A DNA stretch of 64,000 bases from Rhizophagus irregularis (Eukaryota; Glomeromycota; Glomeromycetes; Glomerales; Glomeraceae). Positions within the stretch are counted from its first letter, which is position 1, and each line of letters opens with the position of its first letter. A program made the position numbers and the translations under genes. The DNA lies in the NCBI RefSeq assembly GCF_026210795.1, contig NC_089447.1:1924501-1988500 (forward strand). The letters are read 5' to 3'. The notes beneath the pieces were generated by a model. The model had not been told where the DNA came from, made no database searches, and was given only the letters and a program-made list of their open reading frames with translations. Of this stretch, positions 33,611 to 48,274 are shown one piece after another.

Positions 33611-36012
33611 TAAAATAATTTTAGTAGTATGAAAAAGTTCAAGTTTAAATAACAGTTTATAATAATTGAAGTTATTAATTTTTTTAATGGAATTGTATAT
33701 AATTTATAATATAATTTACAATCATTTTAACTTAATTCTTAAAAGTATTTTTTATAATAGTTTATTTTTCTTTACTGAGTAAATGTTATACTTATATTTA
33801 ATTGGAATTATATTTTAATTTACTATAAAATATAAAAAATATTTTTCTTTTTTCTTTTAATGCACAGTTAAAATAATTTTTTTGTATTATAATAATCAAA
33901 ACTGATATCAACTTTTTACATCTTTTTTGTATAAATATATTTTATTTGTATTCTTTTCGAATTTATCTTTATCTAATCAATCAGAATTAGTCTGCTTAAC
34001 CTTTTAAATACTTAATAAATAATACATTAATAGTAATTGTATAACTTTTAATGATTTATTTATCACATTATAAGGAGTATAGCTTGTAAATTTTCATGGA
34101 TTATCGACTATTCATTGTACTTTATAGTTAAATAAATATATAAAATAAAATATTTAAAATTAAAAAAATTAAAAATAGTATTGCATTGACAAAATGAGCA
34201 ACTATCATTGTCGGTGAATTACCCTGGGAGTGAAACGTTTGTCAGTGAAACGACCCTGGAGGTGAAACATTTATTTATTTGTAAGTGAACCAACCAAAAT
34301 AAAAATGAATAAAAATGAATAAAGTGGCTGAAATTTATTTAATGATCAACCTGCAGTTCACATATGGGGTAATGTTAGCTGATGGAGTTATAGTTAATGC
34401 ATTAGATATAGAATAGGAGAAATACTAGTATTTTTTATTAAATATTGTTCTGCGGGCTGAAAAAAAAACACCAGATATAATTTAATTAATTCATGATTAT
34501 ATTCGTGTTACGTAATGCTTACATGATCGAGTAGGGTGTAATTATTAATTAAATTGAACCCATTATAATGGCAATTTTTTTTAAGTTTTATAATCCAAAG
34601 TATCCGATTTATTTTTCTGTATCATATTCAAGTGGTTATCTAAAAAAGGCCTAAAACTTTAATATCGAATAATTCTAATCATTTTAAGATCAATAAATAT
34701 ATATCTCATGATTTTACCTTTCTGCATGGTTTAGGGGTTCATTTGATACGAAACAAAAGGGTTTAATCAATTGATATCATGAACATTAAATATTAAAAAC
34801 ATATGAAACATGTATTACAATTAGTAATAACTAATAATTCGATATCTATCTAAAACCATGAGAATTCATTCATTCATTCATTCATTATGTTTGAAACATT
34901 TTTTTTTTTAAAAAAAAGAGCAATCATTTTAAGTGATGTGGATTTTCAAGGCCCTTTAAAAAAAAAGTTTAAATAAATTAAAAGATAAAAAATAAAATTT
35001 AATATTACTTTTTTTAATGATAATGAAAGCATGATAATATAGATAAACCTTTTTAAGGTGACTTTTCAGCTGTTAATCATTTGAAATTTTTTTTTTTTTA
35101 AAAGAAATTGTAACTCCTTAATTTAAAAAGAAAGAACTTTTAAAAAAAAAAATCTTAAAACGTGGGAGAATGATAAAATGACGTAACTTTAAATCGATTA
35201 ATTATAATTTAATTGGCTAAAATTTTTATACAATATTAATTGATTGATTACATGATAATTATTTTAAGTATATCGATTGAACATCATTTCATTATGTGAT
35301 AGGCATAATTTAGTGCCGAAATGTTATGGATCAACAATTCAACAGAATAAGAATTTCAAAATACGCGCTAATTTGAGGATTTAAAGAAATTAAAAGAATG
35401 CAAAAAAAAAAATATTGCATAAATGAAATGATTTATTAAATGTAAATTAATGAAATCATATATCATACATATCATACGCTAAAATTAAATAAATTAAGGG
35501 GTAGAAAAAAAAAGAAATTTATAGTATATAAAAATATATATATATTATTTACAGATCTTTTGTTTTTTTTGGAAATTTGATATATCCACATGCTGTCACT
35601 AAATACTAGTAATAATTTTTGAATATTAGAAATTTTTTTTATTGTCCCTTTATCTCTTTTTATTTTTTTTTAAAAAAAAATTATATAAAAGGTAATTTTC
35701 AAATGGTGAAAGGTTTAAACCGTTAAACTTGTAACCAGAATAAGATTAAAAAATACGGACACTACCGGTTTGTTATCCATGATTTACTTTCTCTTTTCTA
35801 ATACATTAAAAAATTTAATTTTGAACACGATCGTGTAGCTTATCAAAAATTTTTTCCCATAGTAGGGTACAATGATAAAAAAAACAATCAGATAAATCAG
35901 ATAAGGGATCATCATCTTGCATTTAAGATACTCACGTGATTTATCAATTATTAAATATTTATAATTTCGGCCAGAATTAAAACAAGTTAAACAAGTTATA
36001 GAATCTCACAAT

Positions 36013-36024
36013 GACCACGTGGTC
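36013..36024. promoter_or_regulatory. GACCACGTGGTC palindrome (E-box type)
   Basis: Perfect 12-bp palindrome with a CACGTG core, the binding word of bHLH regulators. It stands 5.5 kb from the nearest recognised start, so a role is uncertain. Confidence 0.3.
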
Positions 36025-36124
36025 TGAAACTCCTGATTGATACGTGTACGCGTTAAAAAAAAATAAGGTTTCTTTTTTTTTTGATTTTAAGATTATCCAA
36101 TTATGGAATAATATAAAGAACTTA

Positions 36125-36190
36125 GATTCGATACTAGTTTGGCGTACATTCTCTAATGATCGATACTAATTTGGCGTACATTCTCTAATC
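36125..36190. repeat. direct repeat CGATACTAxTTTGGCGTACA
   Basis: Two adjacent copies, one base different, of about 32 bp containing TTTGGCGTACATTCTCTAAT. A weaker relative (GATACTTTGGCGTTTATTAT) occurs near 37635. Confidence 0.7.
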
Positions 36191-38510
36191 TTAAATGATT
36201 GAGTTCTTAAATAACAACGCCACGTTTTTAATGCAAGTCATTTATGAACGATTTAAATAAAGTTCAACACAAAATTCGAGGTAACAGTAAAATAAAAATT
36301 TTTTTTTTTTTTTTTTTTTTGTATGTTAAATGATTCTTTTTTACATTGTTCGTACAATATTACCCTTACACTGTGTAAACAATTTAAAAAAGGAAACTTT
36401 TTAAAATAGATCAATCCAGTATAAAAAAAGGTTAAGTTCAAAATATTGATTTAACCCTATTTTAGTGTCATGTAATTTTTTTTTAATGATAATGCAATCC
36501 ATGTATGCATTGCATAAATGCTTATGGTAGTAATTTTTATTTGCTATGCATATACACAGCTGATACACAGCTGACATGTTATTTCTGTGTAATTCATTTT
36601 TCAAGGCCATTTTCATATGAAAATTATTCGGGTTTTCCGCGAAAATAAAAATAAAAATAAAAAAAATAAAAAAACTAAAAAAAAAAAATATATGTATCAT
36701 TTTTAACAAATAAACATATTTACATAAATTATATTATATTGACAGGTACTAAAAAGTAAAATAAACAGTAAACATATATGTGACTTTATTACATTGTGAA
36801 ATATTTTAAAAAATTTCAATAATAATAAAAAAAAAAAAAGGAATAAAAAAAATTTTAATAATTTTTAATAATTTTAATAATAATTTTAATAAAAAAAAAA
36901 GAACGTAAAAAGAACTTTCGAATATATTATTCTTTAATGAATTATTAAGATAAAAAAGGTTAAAAAGATTAAAAAGATTAAAAGAACACATCAGGTTTTT
37001 TTTCTCCACATTTAAAAAAAAAAAAAAGATAAAACTAGGATTAAAAAGTATTCTTTCATTATTGTGAAAAAAAAATAAATTTAGTCCTAAAAGTAGAATT
37101 TTTTACGGAAATTCTTTACTACAAAAGAATCGATAATTATTAACCGCAGTACAAAGAAAGAAATTTAGTACAAATTTGTATTAGTAAAATGCAATTCATC
37201 AGCTGAAAAAAAAAAAGAAAAAGAAAATAAATAAGAAGCAAGGGATTTAAATATTGTTCGCATGGGTGATACAATTAGTATATATTGATTAGCTAAGAAA
37301 ACATAGTTAATCATGTAATCATTACTTTATAAGCTTATCTAGAAGATTACGGAGTTGAACTTTATCGTAAAAAGTTTTAAAATCAAACAAATGATCAAAA
37401 ATAAAAAAAATAAAGTTTTAAAAGTTAGATTTCCCATATACATAAAAAATACAATAATATTAAACAAGTATCATGACAAGTTATCAAAGTTTTACAAATG
37501 TGAAAAATATGCACAGACTTTAGGAGAACTGTAAGAGAACTAATAATTACTATGTTTATTTTTTCATTTTCAGAAAAGATTTGTGTTTTGTACATCGTAA
37601 GATTGAATATTTTTGGTATGGTTCAAGATCATTTAGATGATACTTTGGCGTTTATTATCTAATATTTTTAATTTTTTGTGCGGGGTTTTAAAACAAAAGT
37701 TCACGTTGACGTTAAGTTACACATTTAAATACATTTAAATGAATTATTTTCATTGGTACATTATAAATAGGGAAGCTTATGTCGTCAATTGACGAAACTT
37801 TCTTTGATGACCATTTTAAGAAATATAATATTACATAATCTCTCTTTTTTTTATATAAAATGAATCAAAAATAAGCAGGAAAAGGAGTTTTTCAAGAAGG
37901 ATAAAAACAGGTTAGATTATTTGATTTGTTTTCCAAATATAAAAGATCAGAAATATACATGATACAAAAGAACCCGAACAAGGTTAATGAAAAATTATTT
38001 ATTCTACCAATCAAATCAAGGACAATACATCACATACTATTAACACTTCTTGGAGGGAGTATTGAATAAATTGTACATTGAAAATCTAATTCTGTAATTC
38101 AGCAGATTACAAAATTGGTAAGTAATTTTCCAAAGTAGAAAAAGAACGCGTAGATTAAAATGATATACATATAACAAAGAAAAATCAAGTCTTATTTTAA
38201 TGTTTCACTATTTTTAAATTTTGGTAACAGATTTAAATTGAAACGGAAGTAAATTTATTTTTCATAAATAATTATGCAATTAAATAATTAGAAAATTCGC
38301 TAAAAATTTTCTTTTTGGAATATAAACTTGCTTAAATTTACTTGCTTTTTTTTTTCTTCAAAGATTAAATGATTAAATAAGCAATTACCATAAGTTATCA
38401 TGTAAATAATAAGCCATTCTTTTTAATCGATCTTTTTTTAATCTACGGACTATCATAAGTCGTAGATGCTTTTGGCGGAATAATGGAAACGTTATTCTTT
38501 CGTAAAAAAT

Positions 38511-38690
38511 AATTTATATTATATTATATTATATTATATTATATTATATTATATTATATTATATTGTATTATATTGTATTATATTATATTATATTATATA
38601 TTATATAATATAATATTATTTTATTTTATTTTATTTTATTTTATTTTATTTTTATTTTTATTTTTTATTTTTTATTTTTATTTTTATTCT
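38511..38690. repeat. TTATA then TTTTA microsatellite
   Basis: About 80 bp of TTATA pentamers with a few TTGTA variants, followed after a short gap by about 80 bp of TTTTA and TTTTTA units. Confidence 0.9.
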
Positions 38691-39235
38691 ATATTTATTA
38701 CTTATTCTAATAAGGAATTTTTTATGATATTGTTATACAAAATTTGATAGGTGTCGAAGGTTTGAAACTAAATAGACAATGTTTGACTAAAAAGAAAAAA
38801 AGAAAAAGAAAAAATTTTTTTTCTTAAAAGACATTTTATTTTAAGAAAACCCTTTTTTAGGTAGATTGAGGGTTTTTGATTAATATTATGATTATTATTA
38901 TTATTGTCGAGATTTGCAATATCAAAAGATATTTTTAATAAAGTGAAAAGAAAAATATAATTATTATTGTCGAGATTTGCGATAAAAAGATATATGATTA
39001 TTATATAATTTATTATTATTGTAATTTTAAATTTTAAATGATTTATTATTAAAATCGAGATTTAAAATATCAAAAAAAGATAAAAAATGATATTATCAAT
39101 AAATTTTTTAGACATTGTTGGAATAAACATATAAACAATAGCTTACATAATAAATTACCTAAAAAATTGGTCGATTCCATGAATGTATATATTATATATC
39201 GGGATGTGAGAAAAAATTAAAGGTGACGCATTAAC

Positions 39236-39264
39236 ACAACAACAACAACAACAACAACAACAAC
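39236..39264. repeat. CAA trinucleotide repeat
   Basis: Nine to ten uninterrupted CAA/ACA units in noncoding DNA. Confidence 0.9.
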
Positions 39265-40321
39265 TACAGTTTAACAGTTTCAAATTTTTTTTTTTTTTGA
39301 AAACAATAACAAAAAAACTTTTGTAGTAATGATCAAAAGGTTTACAAATTTTCAATAAAATATATTTCCAAGTGTAACTTGATTTACGTGTAGAAATATT
39401 ATTAAATTTCGGCATCATTTAATAGATAGTTAATTTCTCTTACATTATTTTAATGTGAATGATCTTAAATAATTTATCATATTCTAATTTGGTAAAGATT
39501 ATCAATTAATTTCTAATTTCAAAGTAAATACGTGATCAATGATTTGTCGATCAAACGGTTTACAACATGTCCTTTCCATTTCGAATTATTTATTAAAAGT
39601 AAATTAACTAAAAAAATAATAATTCTTCGGAATTTAATTAATCATCCTGCCGTAATTCGGAGGGTAAAAAAAAAATTAAATTTATTTGCAATTTATTCAA
39701 ATTTTTCTTAATTCTTTAAATGTTTAAAAAAATCTATTTTTGGTTTCTTTCTTAAAGATCAATCCGGTAATCGATAAATTATGTTCTCTTCTATTACACT
39801 TTTTACGGTAAAATCAATAAATGAAATTATTTACACATGGTATTTTATTATTATTTCGTGTACTTCAAATGGAAACCAAATTTATAATAATGTGGCGTAA
39901 TTTTTTCATTTTCAAATAATAAGAAATATTTTAATTTATTAGATTTCTTTTATGAGACGTTTGAAAAATATCTTTCTAAATGTTTGATATTAATATGAGA
40001 CGCATGCATGTTCAACATATGTAAAGTTCGATGTGTGATAGAATAAAATTATATTATATCACTCCATATTAATATAATAAATGCGATATGACATCATGAA
40101 GCATAAATTTTTTAAATCTCGCAGCAAGTATAATATGTATGCTATTTATCATTTAACCATTTTCTCTCTCTCTCTTTTCTCTTTTATAAGAATTACGAAT
40201 AGATAAATTTGGTTCTTTTAATATAATATTCTACATTAGGATAGATTTTGTGATATCTGTTAGTAGATATATATCTACTTTATTTAGCTTATCAAATACA
40301 ATATATACAAAAAAAAAAAAA

Positions 40322-40495
40322 AAAAAATTTATAATTATATACATATATATATATTTATATATATATATATGTATATGTATATATTTATATATTTATTGCT
40401 TTATTTATTTATTTATTTACTTTATACTTTTTTATTTATTTATTTATTTTACATATTTACTTTTTTATTTATTTATTTTATTTTATTTTATTTTT
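40322..40495. repeat. TA and TTTA microsatellites
   Basis: Runs of (TA)n with TATATG variants, followed by (TTTA)n. The open frame across it is an artefact of composition. Confidence 0.85.
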
Positions 40496-41532
40496 TAATG
40501 TAATATTTATTTTAAACATTCAAATTATTGAAATTATCAAATTATCTCATTGACACAGCATAAGTTATTTGTAATTATATGCGGGATATGACTGAATCAC
40601 TTATTCAACATGTGTTGATGAGGGGTATTTTATTATAAGGAGTATTTTAAAAAAAAATTATCAAACTTTATTTTATAAAAGTCTAATTTCAATTTCTACA
40701 TTAGATAGTATACTAACGACCACGTTATACAGTACAACATTGTTTTTTTTAAGTTTAATTGTGTTTAAAAATTTGATTAAAAAAAAAAATTTTTTTTTTT
40801 TTTTTTTTTTCATTAAATTAAAAAACGAAATGACATTAATTCAAAATATATAAATGTCATTTTTCGCATCCTCCCCCCCAAAAAAATACAGTTTTTTTTT
40901 TAAAAAAAAAAAATAAAAATAAAAAAAAAAATAAGAAAAAACAAAACAAAAACAAATTCATTTGAAAAAAAAAAGTCGCGCTCGATTTTCATTTTTTTCA
41001 TATACAAAGGATAAAAAGGAGATCCAAGAAATCTTTTTAAGAAGTAATCATCATTTCATATCATATACTATATACACACATATATATATTTATCTACATA
41101 AAATATATATATATATAAATATATTTTTTTCTCGGCTTTTTTTTTTTCAATTTATCGTTCATCCCACTTTTATTCCTTTTGTCTTTTTTTTTTTTTTTTT
41201 ACTTTCCTTGAAGACAAAAGAAAAAAAAAAGAAAAAAATTAAATTTTTTTTTTTATTATTCCCATAATTATAAATCTTTTTTTTTAAACAGGGGATTGAA
41301 TAATTTAACGTTAGTTTAAAAAAAAAATATTGTTTAACATAAAAAACTTCCCTTATCTTTGTATCTTTCTCATATTATATTTAAAAATATTTTGATACAT
41401 TAATACCGTTGGACATTTCTTTTTTTCTTTTAAAAGAAAAAAGGTCCTTTCTTAACATATCTCCTTATTTAATAAATTTAGTTTCTTCTTTCTTATTTTT
41501 TTTTTTTAATAATCTTTAATCTTTTAATCATC

Positions 41533-44500
41533 ATGGAATACGTTTTTGTTGACGACTTACACCGATATAAACGATTAAAAGTTACACGCGCATGCGAGTC
41601 ATGTCGTCGAAGAAAGGTTAAATGTGATGGTGGCTCTGGTGGCTCACAAACACCTTGTTCAAGTTGTAGAAAATTAAAGATTGATTGTATCTTTTCAAAT
41701 ATGGCCATGAAGAGAACTGCTCCGAAAACTGAACAAGAACAAATGGATGAAAGATTACAACGATCCGAAAATCTTTTAAATAAACTTGATGAAGAGGATT
41801 CTAAACAAGGGAGAAAAGGTAACCATTCATAAATTTTTTTTAAATTTTTTTTTCATATCTGTGAATGCGTGAAATCAAACATAATTTAGAGATTTGGATG
41901 ATGAAAAATTATATTCCCCTATAGTTAGTATACTTTTTTTTTTAAATTTTAATAAATAAAATTTCCTTTTTCCCCTCTTATCCTTTTCTTTTCTTTGCTT
42001 TTTATTTCATTTCATTTCATTTCTTTTCTTTCTTTTTTTTTTTTTTATTATTATAATTATTATTACATTATTCTTATTCTTGTTCTTATTCTTGTTCCTT
42101 ATTCTTGCTTCATTTCAAATTCCCCCAAACATTTTTTTTTTTTTTTTTTTACTCCCTCCATTCTCGTCCAAATTCTCCGGTCGTGTTTTTTTTTTAAAAA
42201 AAAAAAAAAAAAAAAAAAGTAAACAGCGTCGATTATGTTGACACGCTCACAGATATCATGGGCCAAATGAAAATAGATTATACTGGTCGAGCTAACTATA
42301 TTTACTCGATGGAAGGACGAATGCTTAAAAATGGCGATTCAGATCCTCCACCGGAATTGTCCGTCTTAACCGAACCTCCATTGCCATATCATCAAATTCC
42401 TTCAAACGATTACACGCCGTCACCCGAATTGGCCAACCATTTAATCAACTTGTACTTTATCCATGTTCATCCTTATATTCCAATTTTACATAAGGCTTCG
42501 TTTTTGAGACGCTTTGGCGACAAATCAAATCCTCTCTCACCATTATTAGTTTATTCCGTATTCGCCTTGGGTGCAAAATATTCTGATGATGTAAATGTTC
42601 GTTTAGATCCCATGAAACCTGAAACTGCGGGACTTATTTATTATAATCGTGCTAAAGGTAAAATTTTTCAAAAAAAAAAAATAAAAAATTGTTGCGCCAT
42701 AATTTACTAAATTCCCTTTTTTTCCCCTTAGATCTATTGGATGATTTCTTAGATACTCCAAGATTATCTACCGTACAAGCACAAATTTTAATTTTGAAAT
42801 TTCAAGAGGGGATTCGTAGATCTGGTTTCTTTTTTAGAAGTTGGTTATATTTTGGTGTTATTATTAGGATGGCACAAGATTTAGGTTTAAATAAAAATTT
42901 TGATAAATGGAATTTACATATTTCTCGTGAAGATATGATTTGTAGAAAACGTGTATGGCAAATTTGTTTCTTATTTGATCAATTCATGAGTGGTGCTCAA
43001 GGAAGAGATGTTGTCATTTCATTATCAAATACTGATATTGAACTTCCACATAAAGATGATTATGATGATGAACAAGAATTTCAAGTTCAAACCGAATTTG
43101 TTCACCTTGTACGACTTACAAAGATTCTCGCCAGTGTAATGTCAGTAATAGCACCTGCAGGTGCTGGTGCTCCATTACAAGCATGGTCAGCTAATCCAAA
43201 ATTACAAATTCTTGATAATGCATTAGAAGCTTGGTTACATGCACTTCCACCAAAACTTAGATGTCAACAAGAAATTGAAGCTAGTCCTAATTCTCTTCCA
43301 CAAACTCCTTCATCACATTTCGCTGGTTTCATCAATATTTTATATCATACTGTAGTAATATTACTTCACAGACCATATATTACAAGTTTAGATAATATTA
43401 AAGGATCACAAAATTCTCAACATTTAAATATGTGTACCTTATCAGCTAATAATATATCTCAAATTGCTCAAAAGATGTTTGAACATTGGGGTCCAATCGT
43501 ATTTCAATATCCAATTCGTGGAGGAAATTATGGAGTTTATTGTTTAGTTGCAGCTTCAATGATTCATTTAGTAAATATGTCATCTCATGATCTTAGAATA
43601 TCAAGGTTAGCTCATGATCATTTATTAAGAACTTTGGGAGTTCTTAAAGTTTGTGTTGAACATAGTGCAGCATGGGACCTTAGAGATAAAGTTCATAATT
43701 TAGAAGCGGCTTTTTCAGCTCAACAAGCACGACAATCAACAGTTACAATGTTATTTCATCCAGGTTCAAATCCTAATTCACCAAATCATATGACACCTAT
43801 GAATGGAAGATCATGTAGACCACCTATAAATAAAAGACGTTCAACTACTCCAAATAGTGACTTAAACTTAAAAACTGTTGAAACTAATCAACAATTACTT
43901 TCAAATAGTTTACCTGAAAATTTTTCACATTATCCACAAAATACTTCACCACCACAATTTCATGAAAGACCATTGTACATATTAACAAATGATCCTCAAT
44001 CTGAACAACATACATTCACACCTGAAACTGAACAATTAGGGTTTGATTTTATGTCAACACAACCTACTTTGGATGAAAATACCTTGTTATCGAGTCAACT
44101 TGGTCAAATTCCAATGACATCATCTGGACTTAACGCTCCTATAACTGTACCTAATCCAATAATGCCTTTAGGTAATTCAAAACAAATTGATATTAACGGT
44201 ACTACTTTAAATCCTGGTGGAACATTTTGGGATGCAAATTCTTTATATGTATGGAATCAAATACCAACGACAGCGAGTCAAATGTGGACACCAAATGGCG
44301 GAATTAGTCCACTTAGCATAAGTACATCTTCGACAGCTAACTCACCTACTGGACACCAATCACCAGATCATGGGTCACCGGCATCAATTGAAAATCAATT
44401 TTCACAAAGTAATGCTGGTTCCCCTGTTAATTCTGTGGTAGATCCTATAATTGTTGCTTCACAGAATCATGAAGATTTAAACGTTTGGTATAATAATTAA
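41533..44500 (+). CDS. Zn2Cys6 fungal-specific transcription factor
   Basis: A nuclear DNA-binding regulator, predicted at 830 residues from three exons: 41533-41818, 42220-42657 and 42732-44500 (phases agree and total length is divisible by three). The zinc cluster uses Cys 21, 24, 31, 42, 45 and 52 (CX2CX6CX10CX2CX6C; CESCRRRKVKCDG then PCSSCRKLKIDC). A short coiled linker follows. The fungal_trans middle homology domain runs about residues 165-430 (LINLYFIHVHPYIPILHKAS, LLVYSVFALGAKYS, LYFGVIIRMAQDLGL, RKRVWQICFLFDQFMSG). The tail from about residue 480 is rich in Asn, Gln, Ser, Thr and Pro, typical of activation regions. The targets cannot be told from sequence. Exon 2 starts after a run of about two dozen A, using the AG at 42218-42219. 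The gene stands alone between two 7-8-kb intergenic regions, suggesting long regulatory flanks. Confidence 0.93.
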
Positions 44501-46239
44501 TAATTTATTATTTCTTTAAAAAAAAAAAAATTATTTTTTTTTTTTATTATTTTTTAATATTTTTTTTTTTTTAATAATTTTTTTTTCATAATTTTTTTTT
44601 CATTTTTTTTTTTTATTGCGCTCTGGAGCGTGAATTATTAATACAATATTTACATAATTGGGAAAAAAAGGGCCGGAACTCATCATATTACATTACTTTC
44701 ACGCAACGAAAAAAAAATGTAATTAATGTAATTCTAATTCGGACATTGGTTTTTTTTTTTACATTATAATTAATATTATTTTGGTGAAAGTGTGAAGAGG
44801 TTTTTTAATTTATTTTAATTTCTGATAAGGAATGACGAAAATCTTACTTCTTGTATAGTAGTAGTAACTTAATCTAGATTTTCGTAAATGTAAAATAATT
44901 TATCTTTTTAATAATTTTATTCTATTTGTTATTATTATTATTATTTTCCAGTTTTTTTTTTTTATTATTTTATTACTTTATTACTTGTAAATTTCTTTAA
45001 TTTTCCTTTCTCCGCCTTTGTTTTTTATTTACATCATTCTTGTGTAATTCACTCATATAATAATAATAATAATAATAATCAACAAAAACGAAAAAAAAAA
45101 TCTTACAAAAATAAAAAAAAAATTTTTAATTTTTTATCAGGTTTTTGCATCTTACATAATTATTTTTCTATTTGGTAATAAAAAAAGAAAAAAAAAACTA
45201 TATTTTTTTGATTTCTTTGTTCAAAATAATATAATACAATAACAACCTTTTTACTGTACTAATTATTTGTTTTTTAAAAACAAATTTGATTACGACTTTT
45301 TTGTGTAAAGTTCATTTTTGTGTTCATGTTGTAAACTTTTTTTTTTTTTTTTACGTAAAAACTTTACGTAAAAATTATCTGTAATCAGACCATTTTGTTT
45401 CTGAATTATTGTTCTCTTTTTATGCAATTACATATCTGCATTTTTTTTTTTGTTCAAGCAATTAAATGTGATTATTGAGTTCAAAATTTACCCCACATTG
45501 TTATAAAAAAAAAAAATATTTCCCTTTTTTTTTCCTGCGTCCATAAAGTTTTAAATGTCGCTATATGCATGCAATGCACAAGCAAGTTTTATTGTTTGCT
45601 TTTTAAATGCAACAATGTAACACAAATCTCTCCACACGTTCATATAATTCTTTGCAGATTTCTAAAAGAAAATTTTTAATTTACTTTTTTTGATTATTAA
45701 TATTATTAATATGAAAAAAAAAAATCATTGCATTTTATTAATTCGAAAGAAGGTCCCACGTCAAACGTACATAATTTTTTTTTTTTTTTTAAAAAAAAAA
45801 AGCCTTTTAAATATTGCATAAAATGATATCACATTAACATGTTAACTTGTTTCTGTTGTTATATCTTTTGTTAATATATAAGCCAATCATGATATTTAAT
45901 GCATGTTAGATGCAAATCTGATTTAAAGAATAAAATTTGGAAACTAAATTTGAAATAAAATTTACCAAAATTAGTCTCTTTTAATATAAAAAAAAAAAAG
46001 CAACATTAAGTCATGTGTCTCATTATAATTTATTAAATATATTAAATATATTAAATAGAAAACAACTTAAGAAAATAAAAAACATATTAAATACATATTA
46101 TATTATAATTTTAATAAGTTTTAATATTGTTTTTTTTTTAATATGATCAATTTTAATATTATTATGATCAGTTAATTATTTATTTTAATATGATTTAATA
46201 TGTTTTAATATATTTAAATATATTAAAAAAATGTACTTA

Positions 46240-46640
46240 ATATTACTTGTGAATTAGATAATTTGAATTAGATAATTGTAATTCGTTGAATTTTTTCTTA
46301 ATTACTATTCGTAAGATAATTGTAATTTGTTGAATTTTTTTTTTTATAATTATTACTTCTATATCAAAGATAAATTTGTAAGATAAATCGTAATTCGTCC
46401 TATATCATTCGTCCTATATCATTCGCAAGATAATAGAATTTTCCTAGTTACTATCCTATAACATTGTAAGGTAATATAACATTGTAAGGATCGTAATTCG
46501 TAGAATTTTCCTAATTACTATATCCTTATAACACAAATTTTCCAATTATTGTTCTATTACTTCTATATACACAGGTAATTTGTAATGTAATTCGTTGAAA
46601 TTTTTCCTAATTACTATTCTATATCACAGTCTACAGGTAC
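46240..46640. repeat. degenerate TAATTCGTTGAATTTTTTCCTAATTACTAT repeat
   Basis: Four to five diverged copies of a unit containing GTAATTCGT, GAATTTTTCCTAATTACTA and CGTAAGATAA, at irregular spacing. Noncoding. Confidence 0.65.
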
Positions 46641-47734
46641 ATAATATTTTTCGGGTCATTATAACAGTGGATATTGGGGTGCACTATTGATACGTCACAA
46701 ACGTCATATAAGATCGACAAATTGTCGTAATAGGGTTTTTCTTTATTATATTCTACTAAAGGGTAAATGGTTTCAATTCCTCATTCTGATAAAAGACTTC
46801 ATTATTATTGAACTTTTTTTGAAAAAAAAAAACTTTAGTAATACCGACCCTTTATTCTTAAAATCGTATGATTTTTTTTTAGTACAAAGGCTCGTGATCA
46901 TCAAGTTCACTAAACCCAAGAGAGTTCATTCTATTAATTAATGTACGACAATATGTTTTTTTTTATCGATTTTTTGAATAGAAACTAAAAATGTATAAAG
47001 TATATCAAAGATAATCATTTTTTTTTTTTTCAATTCTCATAAATGTAACGCCAAACCTTTTTACTGTAATCTTTTTTTAGTCAAAATAAGCTCCTTGTTT
47101 CAATTGAAAGATTTACAGTAAATCAAGGTAAACTTAACGAATTTTGTTGATCTATTTTTCTTTATCGATCTTTCTTTGTAATTTTTACTATAATTTGGTT
47201 AGAGATTTTCATGATTGAAGATAAGGGGAAAGTAAGAAAATTGTGTGATAATTTCGAAAAGAAATAATAAATTGATTACGTTAATCGATTACAAAATAGA
47301 GATGATGCATTAATATTTGTTTTTTCTTGTTAACCCGTGGTATTTTTTTATCATCTATTTGCATAAATTGAACATACTTCAATTTTTTTTTAACTTCAAT
47401 TTTTTTTTAAAAAAAATCATGTGCGTTACTCTAATAAACTTTCTAGAATTTATTTATAGGATCTACCGCGTATAAAGAAATTAATATATTTTTGAGAATC
47501 GAATATCTAAAATATTTTTAAATTATTTGCATAAAAAATATTTTAGTTTTACAAAGTATTAAAAAAGTTTTTTTTTTTTATTATGGAAAAACTTTTTTTT
47601 AAAGAAAGGAAACTTTTTTTTTAAAACTGCATTAATGTTTAAAGGAAATGTTTCAAGTGTTATATGTGTTATATACTTAAAACAAATTGATTATATAAAA
47701 AAAAAACATTTCATCATTGATATAAACGATTGAT

Positions 47735-48000
47735 ATACTATTATACTATTATATACTATTATATACTATATGCTATTATATAGGTATGGTATAGGTGTAC
47801 TTTCTATAAAGGTGGATAACGTGTACTCCATATAGGTAATGTACTCTAAATAGGTATTACTCTACTCTATATAGAAATACTTTATACTTTATACACTTTA
47901 TGTACTCTATATCAGATATTATACTCTAATGTACTCTATATACAAATATACAAATATATTAATATACAATATTCTTTATACTTTATTGTAATATATACTT
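47735..48000. repeat. degenerate GTACTCTATATA repeat
   Basis: The words TATACTATTA, then GTACTCTATATAGG and TACTTTATAC recur over about 260 bp. Confidence 0.65.
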
Positions 48001-48274
48001 TTTATTATAATTATTTACGCCTAATTAGAAAAAAATTGCCAAGAAAATCTTAAAGTTAATTCAATGTATTAAAATAATACCGGAACTCGGTGTAAATTAA
48101 AAGTTGGGGGTTTTGATCAAAAATCTTGGCAAAACAAATCAACAGGTCTTTTTTCTTTAAAGATGATTATATACTAATAAAGAACAATACAAAAAAAGTT
48201 TAAAATATTTAATATTTTTTTTGTGAAAGAAAAAAAGTATTATTAAAGTTTTTTTAAAAATATATATTTTTTTT

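Larger units (their letters stand above)
33611..41532. other. ~7.9-kb AT-rich intergenic region
   Basis: No gene is supported. It holds long poly-A/T tracts, microsatellites, a short direct repeat (36125-36190) and an E-box-like palindrome (36013-36024). The last kilobase before the transcription factor gene (about 40.5-41.5 kb) is a series of homopolymer A/T runs and CT-rich stretches, probably promoter and leader. Confidence 0.6.

Noticed and set aside
34195-34280. Repeated GTGAAACG words as a possible regulatory or mobile unit
   Set aside because: Only three loose copies without inverted ends or flanking duplications.
40250-41267. Open frames rich in Tyr/Ile/Phe and Lys before the transcription factor gene
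   Set aside because: They are translations of TA/TTTA microsatellites and homopolymer runs.
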